Part shown: in pieces, positions 20,540 to 29,633 of the stretch
Numbering within the stretch: position 1 is the first letter of the stretch
Layout of the letters: each line of letters opens with the position of its first letter
Origin: Acidobacteriaceae bacterium
Lineage (GTDB): Bacteria; Acidobacteriota; Terriglobia; Terriglobales; Acidobacteriaceae
Length of the DNA: 52,343 bases
NCBI GenBank assembly: GCA_030041305.1
Contig: JASHOC010000032.1
Span: 1-52,343 of the forward strand
Direction of reading: 5' to 3'
Notes under the pieces: model-generated
Databases searched by the model: none
Seen by the model: the letters and a program-made list of their open reading frames with translations, nothing else
What the model was told of the DNA's origin: nothing
Program-made: the position numbers and the translations under genes

Positions 20540-22425
20540 CTGGCCACCAGCTTTGGCATCGAGCGCCCGGCCAGCAGCGGCAGCACCTGGATCATCGCTT
20601 CGTCCACGGTGATCCCATACCGGGCGCGAAGCTGGTCGATTTTGCCGTGCTCGATAAAGCGGTCGGGCCAGCCCATCCGGACCACCGGAATCGAAAAACC
20701 CATTTCATCGAGCGCCTCAATCACCGCCGAGCCGAAGCCGCCCATCTTCACGTGATCCTCGAAGGTGACAAAAGCCGCCACCCGTCCGGCGTATACGGCG
20801 AGCATGTCGCGGTCCAGGGGCTTCACGAATCGCGGATTGATCACCGCGGCCGAGTAGCCGTCATGCTCCAGGCGCGCGCCCAATTCCTTTGCTAGTGCGA
20901 TCATCGGCCCCAAGCCGAGAATCGCCACATCCGAGCCGTCAGCCAGCACCTCGGCTTTGCCCACGGGCAGCGTCGCAGGCTCGGGCTTGCGGGCCACGCC
21001 GGCCACCGCTCCTCGCGGATAGCGGATGGCGCTCGGCCCGGGAAGCTCCAAGGCCGTCTTCATCATGTCGGCCAATTCATCCTCATCCTTGGGCGCCATG
21101 AGCACCATCTCAGGAATCGGCCGCAGATAGCCGATGTCGAACAGCCCGTGATGCGTGGGGCCGTCATCGCCGGAAAGTCCGGCGCGATCCATGCAGAACA
21201 GGACCGGCAGCTTTTGCAGGCATACGTCGTGCACCAGCGGATCGAAACCGCGCTGCAAAAAAGTGGAGTAAATGGCGCACACCGGCCGATAGCCGCGGGT
21301 TGCCATGCCGGCCGCGAAAACCACCGCGTGCTCTTCGGCAATGCCCACATCAAAATAGCGCTTGGGATGCCGCGCGCGAAAAAGATCGAGGCCGGTGCCG
21401 TTGGGCATAGCCGCCGTAATCGCCACAATGCGCTCGTCCTTGGCCGCCAGATCGGCTAGCGTAGTGGCGAAAACCTCGGAATACGTCGGCTGGCCCAAAG
21501 CAGCAGTCATGCCCGTCTCCGGGTCGTAGGGGCCCAGGCCGTGAAACTTCTTTTGCCCGTCGAGCGCCGGCTGAAAACCACGCCCCTTTTGCGTCAGCAC
21601 GTGCAGCAGCACCGGATGGTCCGCGGCTTTGAGGAATTTGAAGCTTTCCACCAGCAGCGGAAGGTTATGCCCATCGATGGGGCCGAAGTATTCCAGACCG
21701 AACTCCTCGAAAACAATCGAGGGCCACAACATGCTTTTTGCCGCTTCTTCGGCGCGGCGCGCAACCTTCACCGCCGTCTTGCCGGCAAAGCGCTCCAGCA
21801 GTCTCGTGGCCTTGTCGTGCAGGTGCTGGTAGTGCTCGTTCGTGACAATGCGGTGCAGGTAACGGGCGATGGCGCCCACGTTGCGATCGATCGACCACTC
21901 GTTGTCGTTGAGCACCACGATCATCCGCTTGGTTTGCTCGGCAATGTTGTTGAGTGCCTCAAACGAGATTCCGTTGGTGAAGGCCGCGTCCCCCGCCACC
22001 GCCACCACGTGTTCGCTGCCGCCGGCCATGTCGCGGGCTACGGCCATGCCCAAGGCCGCCGAAAGCGCCGTCCCGGCGTGGCCGGCGCCGTAGCAGTCGT
22101 GCTCACTTTCGGTGCGCAGCATAAAGCCGTTCAATCCGCCCGGCTGGCGAATGGTGTGGAACCGGTCCAGACGGCCGGTAAGCATTTTGTGCACGTAGGC
22201 CTGATGGCTGACGTCGAAAAGTATTTTGTCTTCAGGCGTGTTGAAAACCGCGTGCAGAGCAATCGTCAGCTCCACCACCCCCAGGTTCGGCCCCAGATGG
22301 CCTCCGGTTTTTGACAGAGTTTGAATCAGGCAAGCGCGAATTTCTTCGGCAAGTTCGCCCATTTGCCCGTAATTTAGTCTCTTTACGTCGGCAGGCGAAT
22401 GGATGGACTCCAGCACTGCTCCCAT
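20536..22425 (-). CDS. dxs: 1-deoxy-D-xylulose-5-phosphate synthase
   Basis: Dxs condenses pyruvate and glyceraldehyde 3-phosphate with thiamine diphosphate, the entry to the MEP isoprenoid pathway. The frame extends to 22491, but the ATG at 22425 has AAGGA upstream and gives [17 protein letters not shown], the normal N-terminus, with 629 residues. Thiamine-site motifs are present: [34 protein letters not shown] with NDNEWSID, and the transketolase pyrimidine domain with [18 protein letters not shown]. The C-terminus [16 protein letters not shown] is typical. It converges on alaS with a 4-base overlap. A TATACT-like -10 element lies about 100 bases upstream. Confidence 0.97.
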   Translation of the reverse strand: MGAVLESIHSPADVKRLNYGQMGELAEEIRACLIQTLSKTGGHLGPNLGVVELTIALHAVFNTPEDKILFDVSHQAYVHKMLTGRLDRFHTIRQPGGLNGFMLRTESEHDCYGAGHAGTALSAALGMAVARDMAGGSEHVVAVAGDAAFTNGISFEALNNIAEQTKRMIVVLNDNEWSIDRNVGAIARYLHRIVTNEHYQHLHDKATRLLERFAGKTAVKVARRAEEAAKSMLWPSIVFEEFGLEYFGPIDGHNLPLLVESFKFLKAADHPVLLHVLTQKGRGFQPALDGQKKFHGLGPYDPETGMTAALGQPTYSEVFATTLADLAAKDERIVAITAAMPNGTGLDLFRARHPKRYFDVGIAEEHAVVFAAGMATRGYRPVCAIYSTFLQRGFDPLVHDVCLQKLPVLFCMDRAGLSGDDGPTHHGLFDIGYLRPIPEMVLMAPKDEDELADMMKTALELPGPSAIRYPRGAVAGVARKPEPATLPVGKAEVLADGSDVAILGLGPMIALAKELGARLEHDGYSAAVINPRFVKPLDRDMLAVYAGRVAAFVTFEDHVKMGGFGSAVIEALDEMGFSIPVVRMGWPDRFIEHGKIDQLRARYGITVDEAMIQVLPLLAGRSMPKLVAS

Positions 22426-22882
22426 GTACGTCCTTCCCCCGGGAATATTCACCGGGAATCCAGGGAAAACCCACGGCGGAAAGTCCCTCAAAAAGGGAGT
22501 CTTTCATCCCAAATTGTCAACCACCAGTATACCCGTGCGGCGAAGTCATCGCCCAATCGCGGATCGCCACACACCCGCGCTGGACGCCGCGATCATCCCA
22601 TGGCGCGCCTTGCGGAAAAGGTGCATGACGCGAAAACCGGCTGCGGACATCGACCTCGGCGCCGCCCCGAACGCTTGGACGCCTCGAATCCCGCTGAAGC
22701 CGACCTGGGAGCCATGCCAAAGAGCAAGGGAAGGGCCGCGGCCTGCGCTCGCTCCGCGCACGCCGTCAACCCGGCCACACCCCGCAAAGCGCTGGGGCAA
22801 CCCGGAGATAAAAGCTCCTCCGCGGCCCGCCGATGCCAACCCGGGCGCAAGTCCCGCTGCATGGTGCGCGGAAAATGAGGGC
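22426..22882. other. 457-base gap, dxs leader and unexplained GC-rich stretch
   Basis: The region upstream of dxs has a possible -10 box (TATACT on the minus strand, 22526-22531) but no good -35. The remaining 300 bases, up to the zinc-ribbon gene, are GC-rich with several open frames that lack ribosome binding sites and resemble nothing known. A structured RNA is possible but was not recognised. Confidence 0.4.
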
Positions 22883-23047
22883 CTAACTTTTCTTTGAGGT
22901 AACCGCCGAGAACGCCGTCACCAGCTGCGCAACCTGCTTGCTTCCGCAGTGAGGGCAAGTCACGTCGTCCTTTTCACGGTCTGACATATGGAGCGTTCGG
23001 GTGAACTCCTTCTGGCAATCCTCGCAGTGAAAAATGTATTCCGACAT
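22883..23047 (-). CDS. Small FmdB-like zinc-ribbon protein
   Basis: This 54-residue protein begins MSEYIFHCEDCQKEFTRTLHMSD; the ATG at 23047 has GGAG eight bases upstream, and the longer frame to 23200 looks non-coding. CEDC near residues 8-11 and CPHC near 32-35 form a zinc ribbon as in FmdB/CxxC_CxxC_SSSS regulators. These small proteins have no firmly known role. It stands alone between dxs and a divergent secreted protein. Confidence 0.82.
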   Translation of the reverse strand: MSEYIFHCEDCQKEFTRTLHMSDREKDDVTCPHCGSKQVAQLVTAFSAVTSKKS

Positions 23048-23240
23048 GGCAGTTTCTCCACCCAGCATCATACCGCCATTCGGGCTCTCGGGGAACCCGA
23101 CTCCTCTCGGGGAACCTGACTTCTCTCGGAAAACTTGACGCGTGGAGTGGTTCGAGCGCGCCGCGCCGTCGGCGACGGCGAAGTTGTACGATGGGCTCAC
23201 CGGTTTTTCTTCTTAAACTGGTGGTAAGGGGGTGCGCGCG

Positions 23241-23804
23241 GTGGCAGGGCAGCGAAAGATCTTCCTCCTGGGCGCGCTATTGGCTGGCGTGATAGCGGGC
23301 GGCGGGCCGGCCAGCGCTTCCGCTCAGCTCCTCGAGCCGGGCGCGCCCGCGCAAGCGCCCAATCCCCTGACCGACTCCACCGTAAATCCGGGCAAGATGC
23401 TGCTTTTCGACCTCGAGGCGCGCTTCGCCAAAGATGTCGCCACACGCGGCGGTCCCGGCTTCGCCTCCTGGTTCGCCGACGACGGCGTGTTGCTCGGCAA
23501 TGGCGCCGCGCCTGTCGTCGGCAGGGTGGCTATCGAAAAATCCTCCACCTGGTCGCCCAAGGACTATCAGCTTACCTGGACCCCGACCGACGCCGTCTTG
23601 GGACCCTCCGGCGACATCGGCTATACCTGGAGCCTCTACGAGGGCCACAGCAAAGACGCCAACGGCAACCCCGTGAACACCAGCGGCCGTTTCATCACCA
23701 TCTGGCGCAAAGAGCCGGACGGCTCGTGGAGGGTGGCGCTGGACGCAGGCGCCAACGCGCCCGCCGAGGCTGGAGCCTGCTGCAAGCTGCCGGAAGCCAA
23801 GTAG
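23241..23804 (+). CDS. Secreted NTF2/SnoaL-like (DUF4440-type) protein
   Basis: Two GTG starts are possible, at 23232 and 23241; the latter has AAGGGGG eight bases upstream and gives MAGQRKIFLLGALLAGVIAGGGPASASAQ, a signal peptide, with 187 residues in all. The mature part (ARFAKDVATRGGPGFASWFADDGVLL, GRVAIEKSSTWSPKDYQLTWTPTDAVLGPSGDIGYTWS, GRFITIWRKEPDGSWRVALDAG) has the alpha+beta cone pattern of SnoaL-like proteins, which bind small ligands; no catalytic role can be assigned. It ends with a CC pair (ACCKLPEAK). Confidence 0.8.
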   Translation: MAGQRKIFLLGALLAGVIAGGGPASASAQLLEPGAPAQAPNPLTDSTVNPGKMLLFDLEARFAKDVATRGGPGFASWFADDGVLLGNGAAPVVGRVAIEKSSTWSPKDYQLTWTPTDAVLGPSGDIGYTWSLYEGHSKDANGNPVNTSGRFITIWRKEPDGSWRVALDAGANAPAEAGACCKLPEAK

Positions 23805-24084
23805 CCCGCGCCGCGGACCGAATCCGCACAATTTCGGTCTGGACCGGCGCCAGGGGATCCACACCGGAGACCCATGGCATTTGCGCGCCGCTATATCCTT
23901 CGCGGCATTTTCCTTTTCAGTACCTTGGTTTACTCTTTAGTAACCCAAATCCGTGAAACCTCCGTTTGAAAAAGAGGGGTTACTTGAGTGGTATTCCTTT
24001 GGGCACCCTTCTGCCCGATTTGTGCCACAGCCACTGCAAGCCAACTGCACCATACTGACTGCGGGTGCGCGTGTCGTGCGGGCA

Positions 24085-26472
24085 ATGTTGCTGTCCCAAT
24101 TCGGGGAGAGCCAGGAAGTCTTTTTGCGCTCGGAATCTATCGTTTTCGATCGCAATCCGGATCCTGCTCTCGATGAACTGACGGAACTCGCTGCCGTCTT
24201 GTGCGGGGCCGACTACGCTTATCTGGGATGGATGGACTTGAACCGCCTGTGGTTCAAGGCGCGGTACGGCTTTAAAGCCGCCGAACAGGCGCGCGACTCC
24301 ACGGCCTGCCAATGGATGCTGGATACAGGCGCCCCGCTTTTGATCGAAAATGCGAGCGAGGATCCGCGTTTCCCGCCCGAGGGCATCTCGTTGCCGGGCG
24401 CGCCGCCTTGCCTTTCCTACGCGGGCGTGCCGCTGGTCAGCAGCGCGCACCTCGTGGTGGGCACGTTTGCGGTGCTCGCGCTTGAGCCAAACCGGTTCAC
24501 CCCGGAGCACCTGAAACTTTTGGAGGTTTTGGGCCGCCAGGCCATGACGCGGCTCGATCTCTATGGCCGCATCCGGGCCCAGGAACAGGCGCAAAGGGCT
24601 CGCCAGCGGAGCGAGCGCGCCTTGGCCGTGGAACGCTGTTTTGTGGCCGCCACGCTCGACTCCATTCCCGCCCTGGTGACCGTGCTCGATACGGCCGGGC
24701 GCATCGTGCGCATGAATTATCCCTGCGCCCAGCTGACCGGCTTGAGCGTTGCCGCATCGGTGGGCCAGCCCTTCGTCGACGAGGTGATGGAACCCGCGGA
24801 TCGCCCCTGGGCGGCCGACAAGCTGCGTGAGGCGGCCGGCGGCCAGGTTTCCGGTCCCCACGAAACCGCGTGGCGCACGGCCGGCGGCGAAAAGCGCGTC
24901 AGTTGGACCCTCCGCCCGCTGCAAGGCCCCAATGAGGAAATTCAATACGTCATCGTCAGCGGCCAGGACGTCACCGGCCAGCGGCAGATGGAGATGGCGC
25001 TCCATTCCAGCGAAGCGCGCTACCGCGAAGTGGTCGAAAACAGCTTGGGCTTTGTCTTTACCTGCTCGATCGAAGGCCGGCTGACTTCGCTCAATGCGTT
25101 TACGGCGGAGACGCTCGGTTATCGCGCCGAGGCCCTGGTGGGGCGTGCGCTGGCCGAACTCATGGAACCGGCCAGCGCCTCCGCTTTCCACGATTCCCTG
25201 CGTACGCTCGAAACCCAAAAGGAGTGGCAGGGCGCGCTGCTGCTGCGCCGCAGCGACGGGATTTACCGCCGCATCGCCTTCCGCAGCCGCCGCATTGAGT
25301 TGCCCGGCGAGCGTCCTTTCATTCTTACCCATGGCTTGGATTTGACCGAACAGCACCAGGCCGAAGAAGCTCTCCATTCGGCCATGCGCCAGCGCGAGCT
25401 GATCCTCGAATCCGTGGGCGACGGCATCTATGGCATCGATCTCGAAGGCAAGCTGACCTTCATCAACGAGGCCGGCGCACGCATCCTCGGTTACCAGCCG
25501 GAGCAGTTGGCGGGCCGCGACATCCACGAGGTCATCCGTCACAGCCGCGGTGACGGAACCCCCTATTCCCGGTCAAGCAGCCCCATCCTGCAGGCGCTCC
25601 GCCGTTCCGAGCCCATTCGGATGCGGGATGAAATTTTCTTGCGGAAAGACGGACTCGAGATTCCCGTGGAATATAGCGCCAACCCGCTGCTTGAGGAGGG
25701 CCGCGTGGCCGGCATGGTCGTGGCGTTCCAGGATGTTTCCGAGCGCCGTCGGCTCGAGAAGATGAAGGACGAGTTCATCTCCACGGTCAGCCACGAGCTG
25801 CGCACCCCGCTCACCTCCCTGCGGGCCTCGCTGGGCCTCATTTCCTCGGGCTCGCTCAACCGGCGCCCGGAAAAGCAGCGCCACATGTTTCAGATGGCCA
25901 TCGACAACTGCGACCGCATTATCCGCCTGGTCAACGACATCCTCGATTTCGACCGCGTGGAGCGAGGCCGCTTGCCCATGGAGCGAAAGCCGGTCGAGGC
26001 TGTCGATCTGCTGCGCATGGCGGCCGCCGCAGCCCACCGTTCGACTGCTCAGGCGAACATCGCCATCCGCATCGAGGCGCTGCCCGCCGTAGTCAATGCC
26101 GACGAAAAGCGCGTCCTCCAGGTGCTCAATGAGCTGATCGCGAACGCCATCAAATTCTCCGAACCCGGCGCCACCATCCTTCTGGCCGCGCAGCCGGCCG
26201 CGTCCACCGCCGCGGGCGCCGTCGAGGTCTGCTTTATCGTCGAGGACCAGGGCTGCGGCATCGCGCCGGAAAAACTCGGCCGCATCTTCGAGCGTTTCGA
26301 GCAAGGCGACGCCTCGGACTCGCGCGCCATGGGCGGAACCGGATTGGGCCTCGCGCTCTGCCGCAGCATCGTCGAACAACATGGCGGCCACATCTGGGCG
26401 GAAAGCACCCCGGGCAAGGGCAGCAAGTTCCAGTTCACCCTGCCCGCCGCTACGCTCGTCGAAGCCAAATAG
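24085..26472 (+). CDS. Hybrid-less sensor histidine kinase with GAF and three PAS domains
   Basis: The frame opens at 23953, but its first 44 residues look non-coding, so the ATG at 24085 (MLLSQFGESQEVFLRSES) is favoured; neither has a good ribosome binding site. From 24085 (795 residues) the order is GAF (about 26-164), PAS (184-301), PAS (308-426), PAS (433-556), HisKA with the phospho-His at 570 in STVSHELRTPLTSL, then the ATPase domain with NELIANAIKFSE and EDQGCGIA, GGTGLGLAL. No membrane segment is seen, so it should be cytoplasmic. It lacks a receiver domain. A SpoIIE-type phosphatase follows 44 bases later in the same direction. The signal and partner regulator are unknown. Confidence 0.92.
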   Translation: MLLSQFGESQEVFLRSESIVFDRNPDPALDELTELAAVLCGADYAYLGWMDLNRLWFKARYGFKAAEQARDSTACQWMLDTGAPLLIENASEDPRFPPEGISLPGAPPCLSYAGVPLVSSAHLVVGTFAVLALEPNRFTPEHLKLLEVLGRQAMTRLDLYGRIRAQEQAQRARQRSERALAVERCFVAATLDSIPALVTVLDTAGRIVRMNYPCAQLTGLSVAASVGQPFVDEVMEPADRPWAADKLREAAGGQVSGPHETAWRTAGGEKRVSWTLRPLQGPNEEIQYVIVSGQDVTGQRQMEMALHSSEARYREVVENSLGFVFTCSIEGRLTSLNAFTAETLGYRAEALVGRALAELMEPASASAFHDSLRTLETQKEWQGALLLRRSDGIYRRIAFRSRRIELPGERPFILTHGLDLTEQHQAEEALHSAMRQRELILESVGDGIYGIDLEGKLTFINEAGARILGYQPEQLAGRDIHEVIRHSRGDGTPYSRSSSPILQALRRSEPIRMRDEIFLRKDGLEIPVEYSANPLLEEGRVAGMVVAFQDVSERRRLEKMKDEFISTVSHELRTPLTSLRASLGLISSGSLNRRPEKQRHMFQMAIDNCDRIIRLVNDILDFDRVERGRLPMERKPVEAVDLLRMAAAAAHRSTAQANIAIRIEALPAVVNADEKRVLQVLNELIANAIKFSEPGATILLAAQPAASTAAGAVEVCFIVEDQGCGIAPEKLGRIFERFEQGDASDSRAMGGTGLGLALCRSIVEQHGGHIWAESTPGKGSKFQFTLPAATLVEAK

Positions 26473-26516
26473 GCGCCCGCGCAGCGCGCCGGCAGTATAA
26501 TCCTAGGCAAGACTCC

Positions 26517-27701
26517 ATGAGTCCCGACACGCAGCGCGCAGCTTCACCCTATTTCCGCGCATCCCGGGAGCGGTCTTTGCCGGCGCGCGCAAGAGATTTC
26601 TGGAACCGCGTCTCCGGCGGGTTGAATCTCTATGAGCTATGGAATCAACTACGCGCCGACGCCCGCTCGACTTACCGGCTCTATTCAAGCGAGATTGATT
26701 CCCGCCGCCGCGCTGGGGAATCGCAAAGCAAATATATATTCGCCGTGGCCCGGAAGTTCTTCTGGGCCATCCTAAACAAGCTCACCCCTGCCCGCCGGGT
26801 GCTTTTGCTGGCGGCCTTGGTGCTGCTCTTCATTCCGCAATCGTGGGTGGTCGATCGGCCTGGAAATCGGTGGGAGGTCGAATTCGAAACGCACCAAACC
26901 GGCGGACTTCTCATTTTCTGCGTGTTGCTCCTGGAGTTGACCGACCGCGTGGCGATGAAGCGCGACCTCCAGATCGCCAAGGAGATTCAGGCTTGGCTGT
27001 TGCCGGCGCGCCCGCCCGAGGTCCCGGGCTTGGAGATCGCTTTCGCCACCCGCCCCGCCAATACCGTCGCCGGCGATTACTACGACGTTTTTCCCCGCCG
27101 CGCCGCCCAGCCTGGCGCGCCTCCGGCAACCTTCCTCATCGCGGTGGCCGATGTGGCCGGCAAAAGCATTCCCGCCGCGATGCTGATGGCCACCATCCAG
27201 GCCAGCCTGCACACCCTCAGCGCAACGGCTGGCTCGCTCCCCGAACTGGCTCTGCGTATGAACCGCTACGCCTGCACCAACAGCCAGAACGGCCGGCGTT
27301 TCACCACGGCATTTCTGGCCGAATATGAACCTGCTTCACGAGTTCTCACTTTTGTGAACGCCGGCCACAATCCACCGCTTCTACGTCGCTGCTCAGGAAA
27401 AATGGAGGCGCTCGAGACGGGAGGGCTGCCGCTGGGCGTCCTCGAGGATGCCGCGTATCAAAGTGGCGCGGTCACACTCGCGTCCGGCGACCTGCTGGCC
27501 ATTTTCACCGATGGGGTAGTCGAGGCGGAAAACGTGCAGGGCCAGGAATATAGTCAAACCCGCCTGCTCGCGGTGCTGGAGGCGAACGCCGCGGCCCCGC
27601 CCACCATCCTGCTCCCCACGATTCTTTTCGACATCGCCCGCTTCGTCGGCTCCGCGCCGCAGCACGACGACGTCACCCTCCTACTCCTCAAAGCGGCCTG
27701 A
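26517..27701 (+). CDS. Membrane-anchored PP2C-type (SpoIIE/RsbU) serine phosphatase
   Basis: This is a 394-residue protein with membrane helices at about 94-109 and 128-143, then a catalytic domain. The PP2C metal motifs are NTVAGDYYDVF (Asp187, Asp190), VADVAGKSIPAAMLMA, VNAGHNPPLLR, AIFTDGVVEAEN and the final HDDVTLLLLKA. Such phosphatases usually dephosphorylate an anti-sigma-antagonist (RsbV/SpoIIAA) to switch on a stress sigma factor. With the upstream kinase it probably forms one signalling operon. No anti-sigma antagonist or anti-sigma kinase gene lies nearby, so the target is unknown. Confidence 0.9.
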   Translation: MSPDTQRAASPYFRASRERSLPARARDFWNRVSGGLNLYELWNQLRADARSTYRLYSSEIDSRRRAGESQSKYIFAVARKFFWAILNKLTPARRVLLLAALVLLFIPQSWVVDRPGNRWEVEFETHQTGGLLIFCVLLLELTDRVAMKRDLQIAKEIQAWLLPARPPEVPGLEIAFATRPANTVAGDYYDVFPRRAAQPGAPPATFLIAVADVAGKSIPAAMLMATIQASLHTLSATAGSLPELALRMNRYACTNSQNGRRFTTAFLAEYEPASRVLTFVNAGHNPPLLRRCSGKMEALETGGLPLGVLEDAAYQSGAVTLASGDLLAIFTDGVVEAENVQGQEYSQTRLLAVLEANAAAPPTILLPTILFDIARFVGSAPQHDDVTLLLLKAA

Positions 27702-27735
27702 CGCCGTGCACAGCTTGCTTCTTGTACCAACGAGG

Positions 27736-27770
27736 GTGCCCCATCCTTGCGGCGTTTTTGTTTTTGCAGC
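27736..27770. repeat. Dispersed repeat, GTGCCCCATCC family, copy 1
   Basis: GTGCCCCATCCTTGCGGCG followed by a T/G-rich stretch containing GTTTTTG resembles GCGCCCCATCCTGGCGACG and its following GTTTTTG at 52128-52158. Both copies lie outside genes. It is probably a small dispersed repeat. Confidence 0.55.
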
Positions 27771-27806
27771 AAGCGTGGGAGGCACAAATTCACGCGGTCA
27801 CAAGCC

Positions 27807-29258
27807 CTAGTGTCCCCGGCTTGAAGACGCGCCGGAAGACGAAGCCGAGGCATGGGCGCCCGCCGAAGCGCTGGACATGGACGGGCTGGACATCTGAGCG
27901 CCCGAATTTCCACCCATGCGACCTTCGCCGCCCTCATCACCGCGCCCTATCGCCGCTGGCGCAGACCCCCGCCGCATCGAAGTTACGCCTGCGAAGCTCT
28001 CCCGGCCATTTGTCCCACGCATCGTCCCAGCTTGCAGATAAACGGGCGTGCTCGCTGTACCTTTGGCCTCGGCGCGTTCCGAGAACTCCTTCAATTTGCC
28101 TAACGCATCGCGCGGAACGCCCAAACCCGCCGAATCCTTACGGAAGACGAACGAGTTGGTCCCATTGAGTTGGGAGCGGACAAGCGGCTTCTGGTTCACC
28201 ATCAGCAAGCCCGGTTCACCCGCACGCGGCGGATTCACGGGCATTCGCGGAACTGTGATCGGCCCCGTCAGACCCGCGAAACCAACCGCGTTGTTGATCC
28301 CCATCCAGCCGCCGGCGCCGGGCATCCAGCCCCAGCCCGCACCCGGACAGAAGGACCACGACCCGAAGTGGTACGGCGTCCATCCCCAGGGATACGGAGA
28401 CACCCACGAATATCCCATGCCGCCATACCATGCCCATGCGCCGTTTGAATACGGATTCCAGGCTGCGCTGGCAAAGTAGGGCTGCCACATCATGCCGCAG
28501 CCGCCCAGGTCGGCGAAGCTCCCGTAATACATCATGTCGTTCAGGCCGTAGGCGTAAGGCGCGCTGTTGAAAGCGCTCACCGTGGCCGCTCGCGCCTGAT
28601 ATTCATCGGAGCTCTTGTCCCAGGAGTCATACGGATCGGATTCCACCGACTTGGCCACCGTCGGCTCCGAGGAGCCGGTCATCGCGAACGTGACCGTTCT
28701 CTTATGCGGAATATCCATAAGCCCGTCGGGGCCTTTGATCTCAAGGTCGCCGCCCAGCACGGCAAGCTTCGCCTCGTTTCCCGCCAATTGCAACCGGATG
28801 TGGCTGGTGGGCGGAAGTTCGAGGTTCCGCTGCCCGAAGAGAAGATTGAACTGATTGGCCGGGGTTTTCATCAGGCTGACGTACGCCATCCCCTTCAGCA
28901 CGCGAACTGAAGAGAGCGTTCCGCCGTTGGCCATCCGTTCCAGCGTCGGAAATTCCACCTCGGAATCAGGCCCCAGGCGCACAGAGCTATTGTCTTCAAG
29001 TTCCACTTCGGCCACGCCATTGCCGGTCTGCAGCCGGCAGTTCTCGACAATGGGAAGATTGGCGATGGCGGGCTCGAATCCGCGGCCCACGCCGCGGTCC
29101 ATTTGCACCTCGCCCTTGACGTCACTCAGCCGTACGATGCGAACTTTCGAAACCGTCGGGGAAGCGGCGGCCTGTTCGTCGGATTGCGCCGCGACTGTCG
29201 GCGTCAGCAGCAGAACCGCGAGCGACGCGGCTGCGATGTGAGCAGCGGAGATGTTCAT
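27807..29258 (-). CDS. Exported FecR-domain protein with W/Y/G-rich segment
   Basis: The ATG at 29258 has AAGGAGG eight bases upstream and begins MNISAAHIAAASLAVLLLTPTVAAQ, a signal peptide, giving 483 residues; the frame extends to 29420 but is not used. A FecR-like beta domain follows (VRIVRLSDVKGEVQMDR, ANLPIVENCRLQTGNGVAEVELEDNSSVRLGPDS, LEMKGPD-like segment). Then comes an unusual stretch rich in Trp, Tyr, Gly and Pro (WNPYSNGAWAWYGGMGYSW, PYPWGWTPYHFGSWSF) resembling DUF6600. The C-terminus is Ser/Ala/Gly-rich low complexity. It is divergent from the KimA-like gene. The role is unknown; envelope structure or sensing is plausible. Confidence 0.75.
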   Translation of the reverse strand: MNISAAHIAAASLAVLLLTPTVAAQSDEQAAASPTVSKVRIVRLSDVKGEVQMDRGVGRGFEPAIANLPIVENCRLQTGNGVAEVELEDNSSVRLGPDSEVEFPTLERMANGGTLSSVRVLKGMAYVSLMKTPANQFNLLFGQRNLELPPTSHIRLQLAGNEAKLAVLGGDLEIKGPDGLMDIPHKRTVTFAMTGSSEPTVAKSVESDPYDSWDKSSDEYQARAATVSAFNSAPYAYGLNDMMYYGSFADLGGCGMMWQPYFASAAWNPYSNGAWAWYGGMGYSWVSPYPWGWTPYHFGSWSFCPGAGWGWMPGAGGWMGINNAVGFAGLTGPITVPRMPVNPPRAGEPGLLMVNQKPLVRSQLNGTNSFVFRKDSAGLGVPRDALGKLKEFSERAEAKGTASTPVYLQAGTMRGTNGRESFAGVTSMRRGSAPAAIGRGDEGGEGRMGGNSGAQMSSPSMSSASAGAHASASSSGASSSRGH

Positions 29259-29633
29259 TATGTCCGCCTCCTTGGTGGGAAATCTGGGCGAACCCTTGCC
29301 AGGTTGGAGAGGCCCACGCTGCAACCTGACCTGAGCGGGGACAGACTTCGGCCATGATGCTAGCACGAATGAGGTAGCCATGGCGAGCCGGAAATCCCCT
29401 TTCCTGCAAAGAGTCCTCAAAATCCCGCCCGGGCTGCCTTTCCTGAGGGCTACAGGCCCCGGCCATGCCGCCGGGAAGCCGTCGCCAGACTCGGCTCGAG
29501 CTTCTTTCGCGTCCCTGTCCTAGCGTTCTCCCCACTCCGCCTTCCGGCGGTTGATCCCGGTTCGCCCCCCTGCGCATGAGACAATGCCTTCGACGGCTTC
29601 CTTTTCGTAACCCACGCCCGCGGACGAAGGTTC
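29259..29633. other. 375-base divergent promoter region
   Basis: The gap lies between two divergent genes, so it should contain both promoters, but no convincing -10/-35 pair stands out. A c-di-AMP riboswitch was looked for before the KimA-like gene because KimA is often controlled by one; the conserved blocks of that class were not seen. Confidence 0.4.

Noticed and set aside
22495..22520. TTGACA before dxs as a -35 box
   Set aside because: On the minus strand TTGACA is not followed at 16-18 bases by a -10-like hexamer; the TATACT element lies on the wrong side.
22399..22878. Open plus-strand frames of about 160 codons in the gap before the zinc-ribbon gene
   Set aside because: Composition is Arg/Ala/Pro-rich without domain pattern, no ribosome binding site, and one overlaps dxs; typical of chance frames in GC-rich DNA.
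23980..25542. 520-codon frame antisense to the histidine kinase
   Set aside because: Lies opposite conserved GAF and PAS domains and shows no protein family features.
29430..29633. c-di-AMP (ydaO-type) riboswitch before the KimA-like gene
   Set aside because: Expected from biology, but the conserved GGGGTGAAT-like and CCGACAGCTAACC-like blocks are not present in this stretch.
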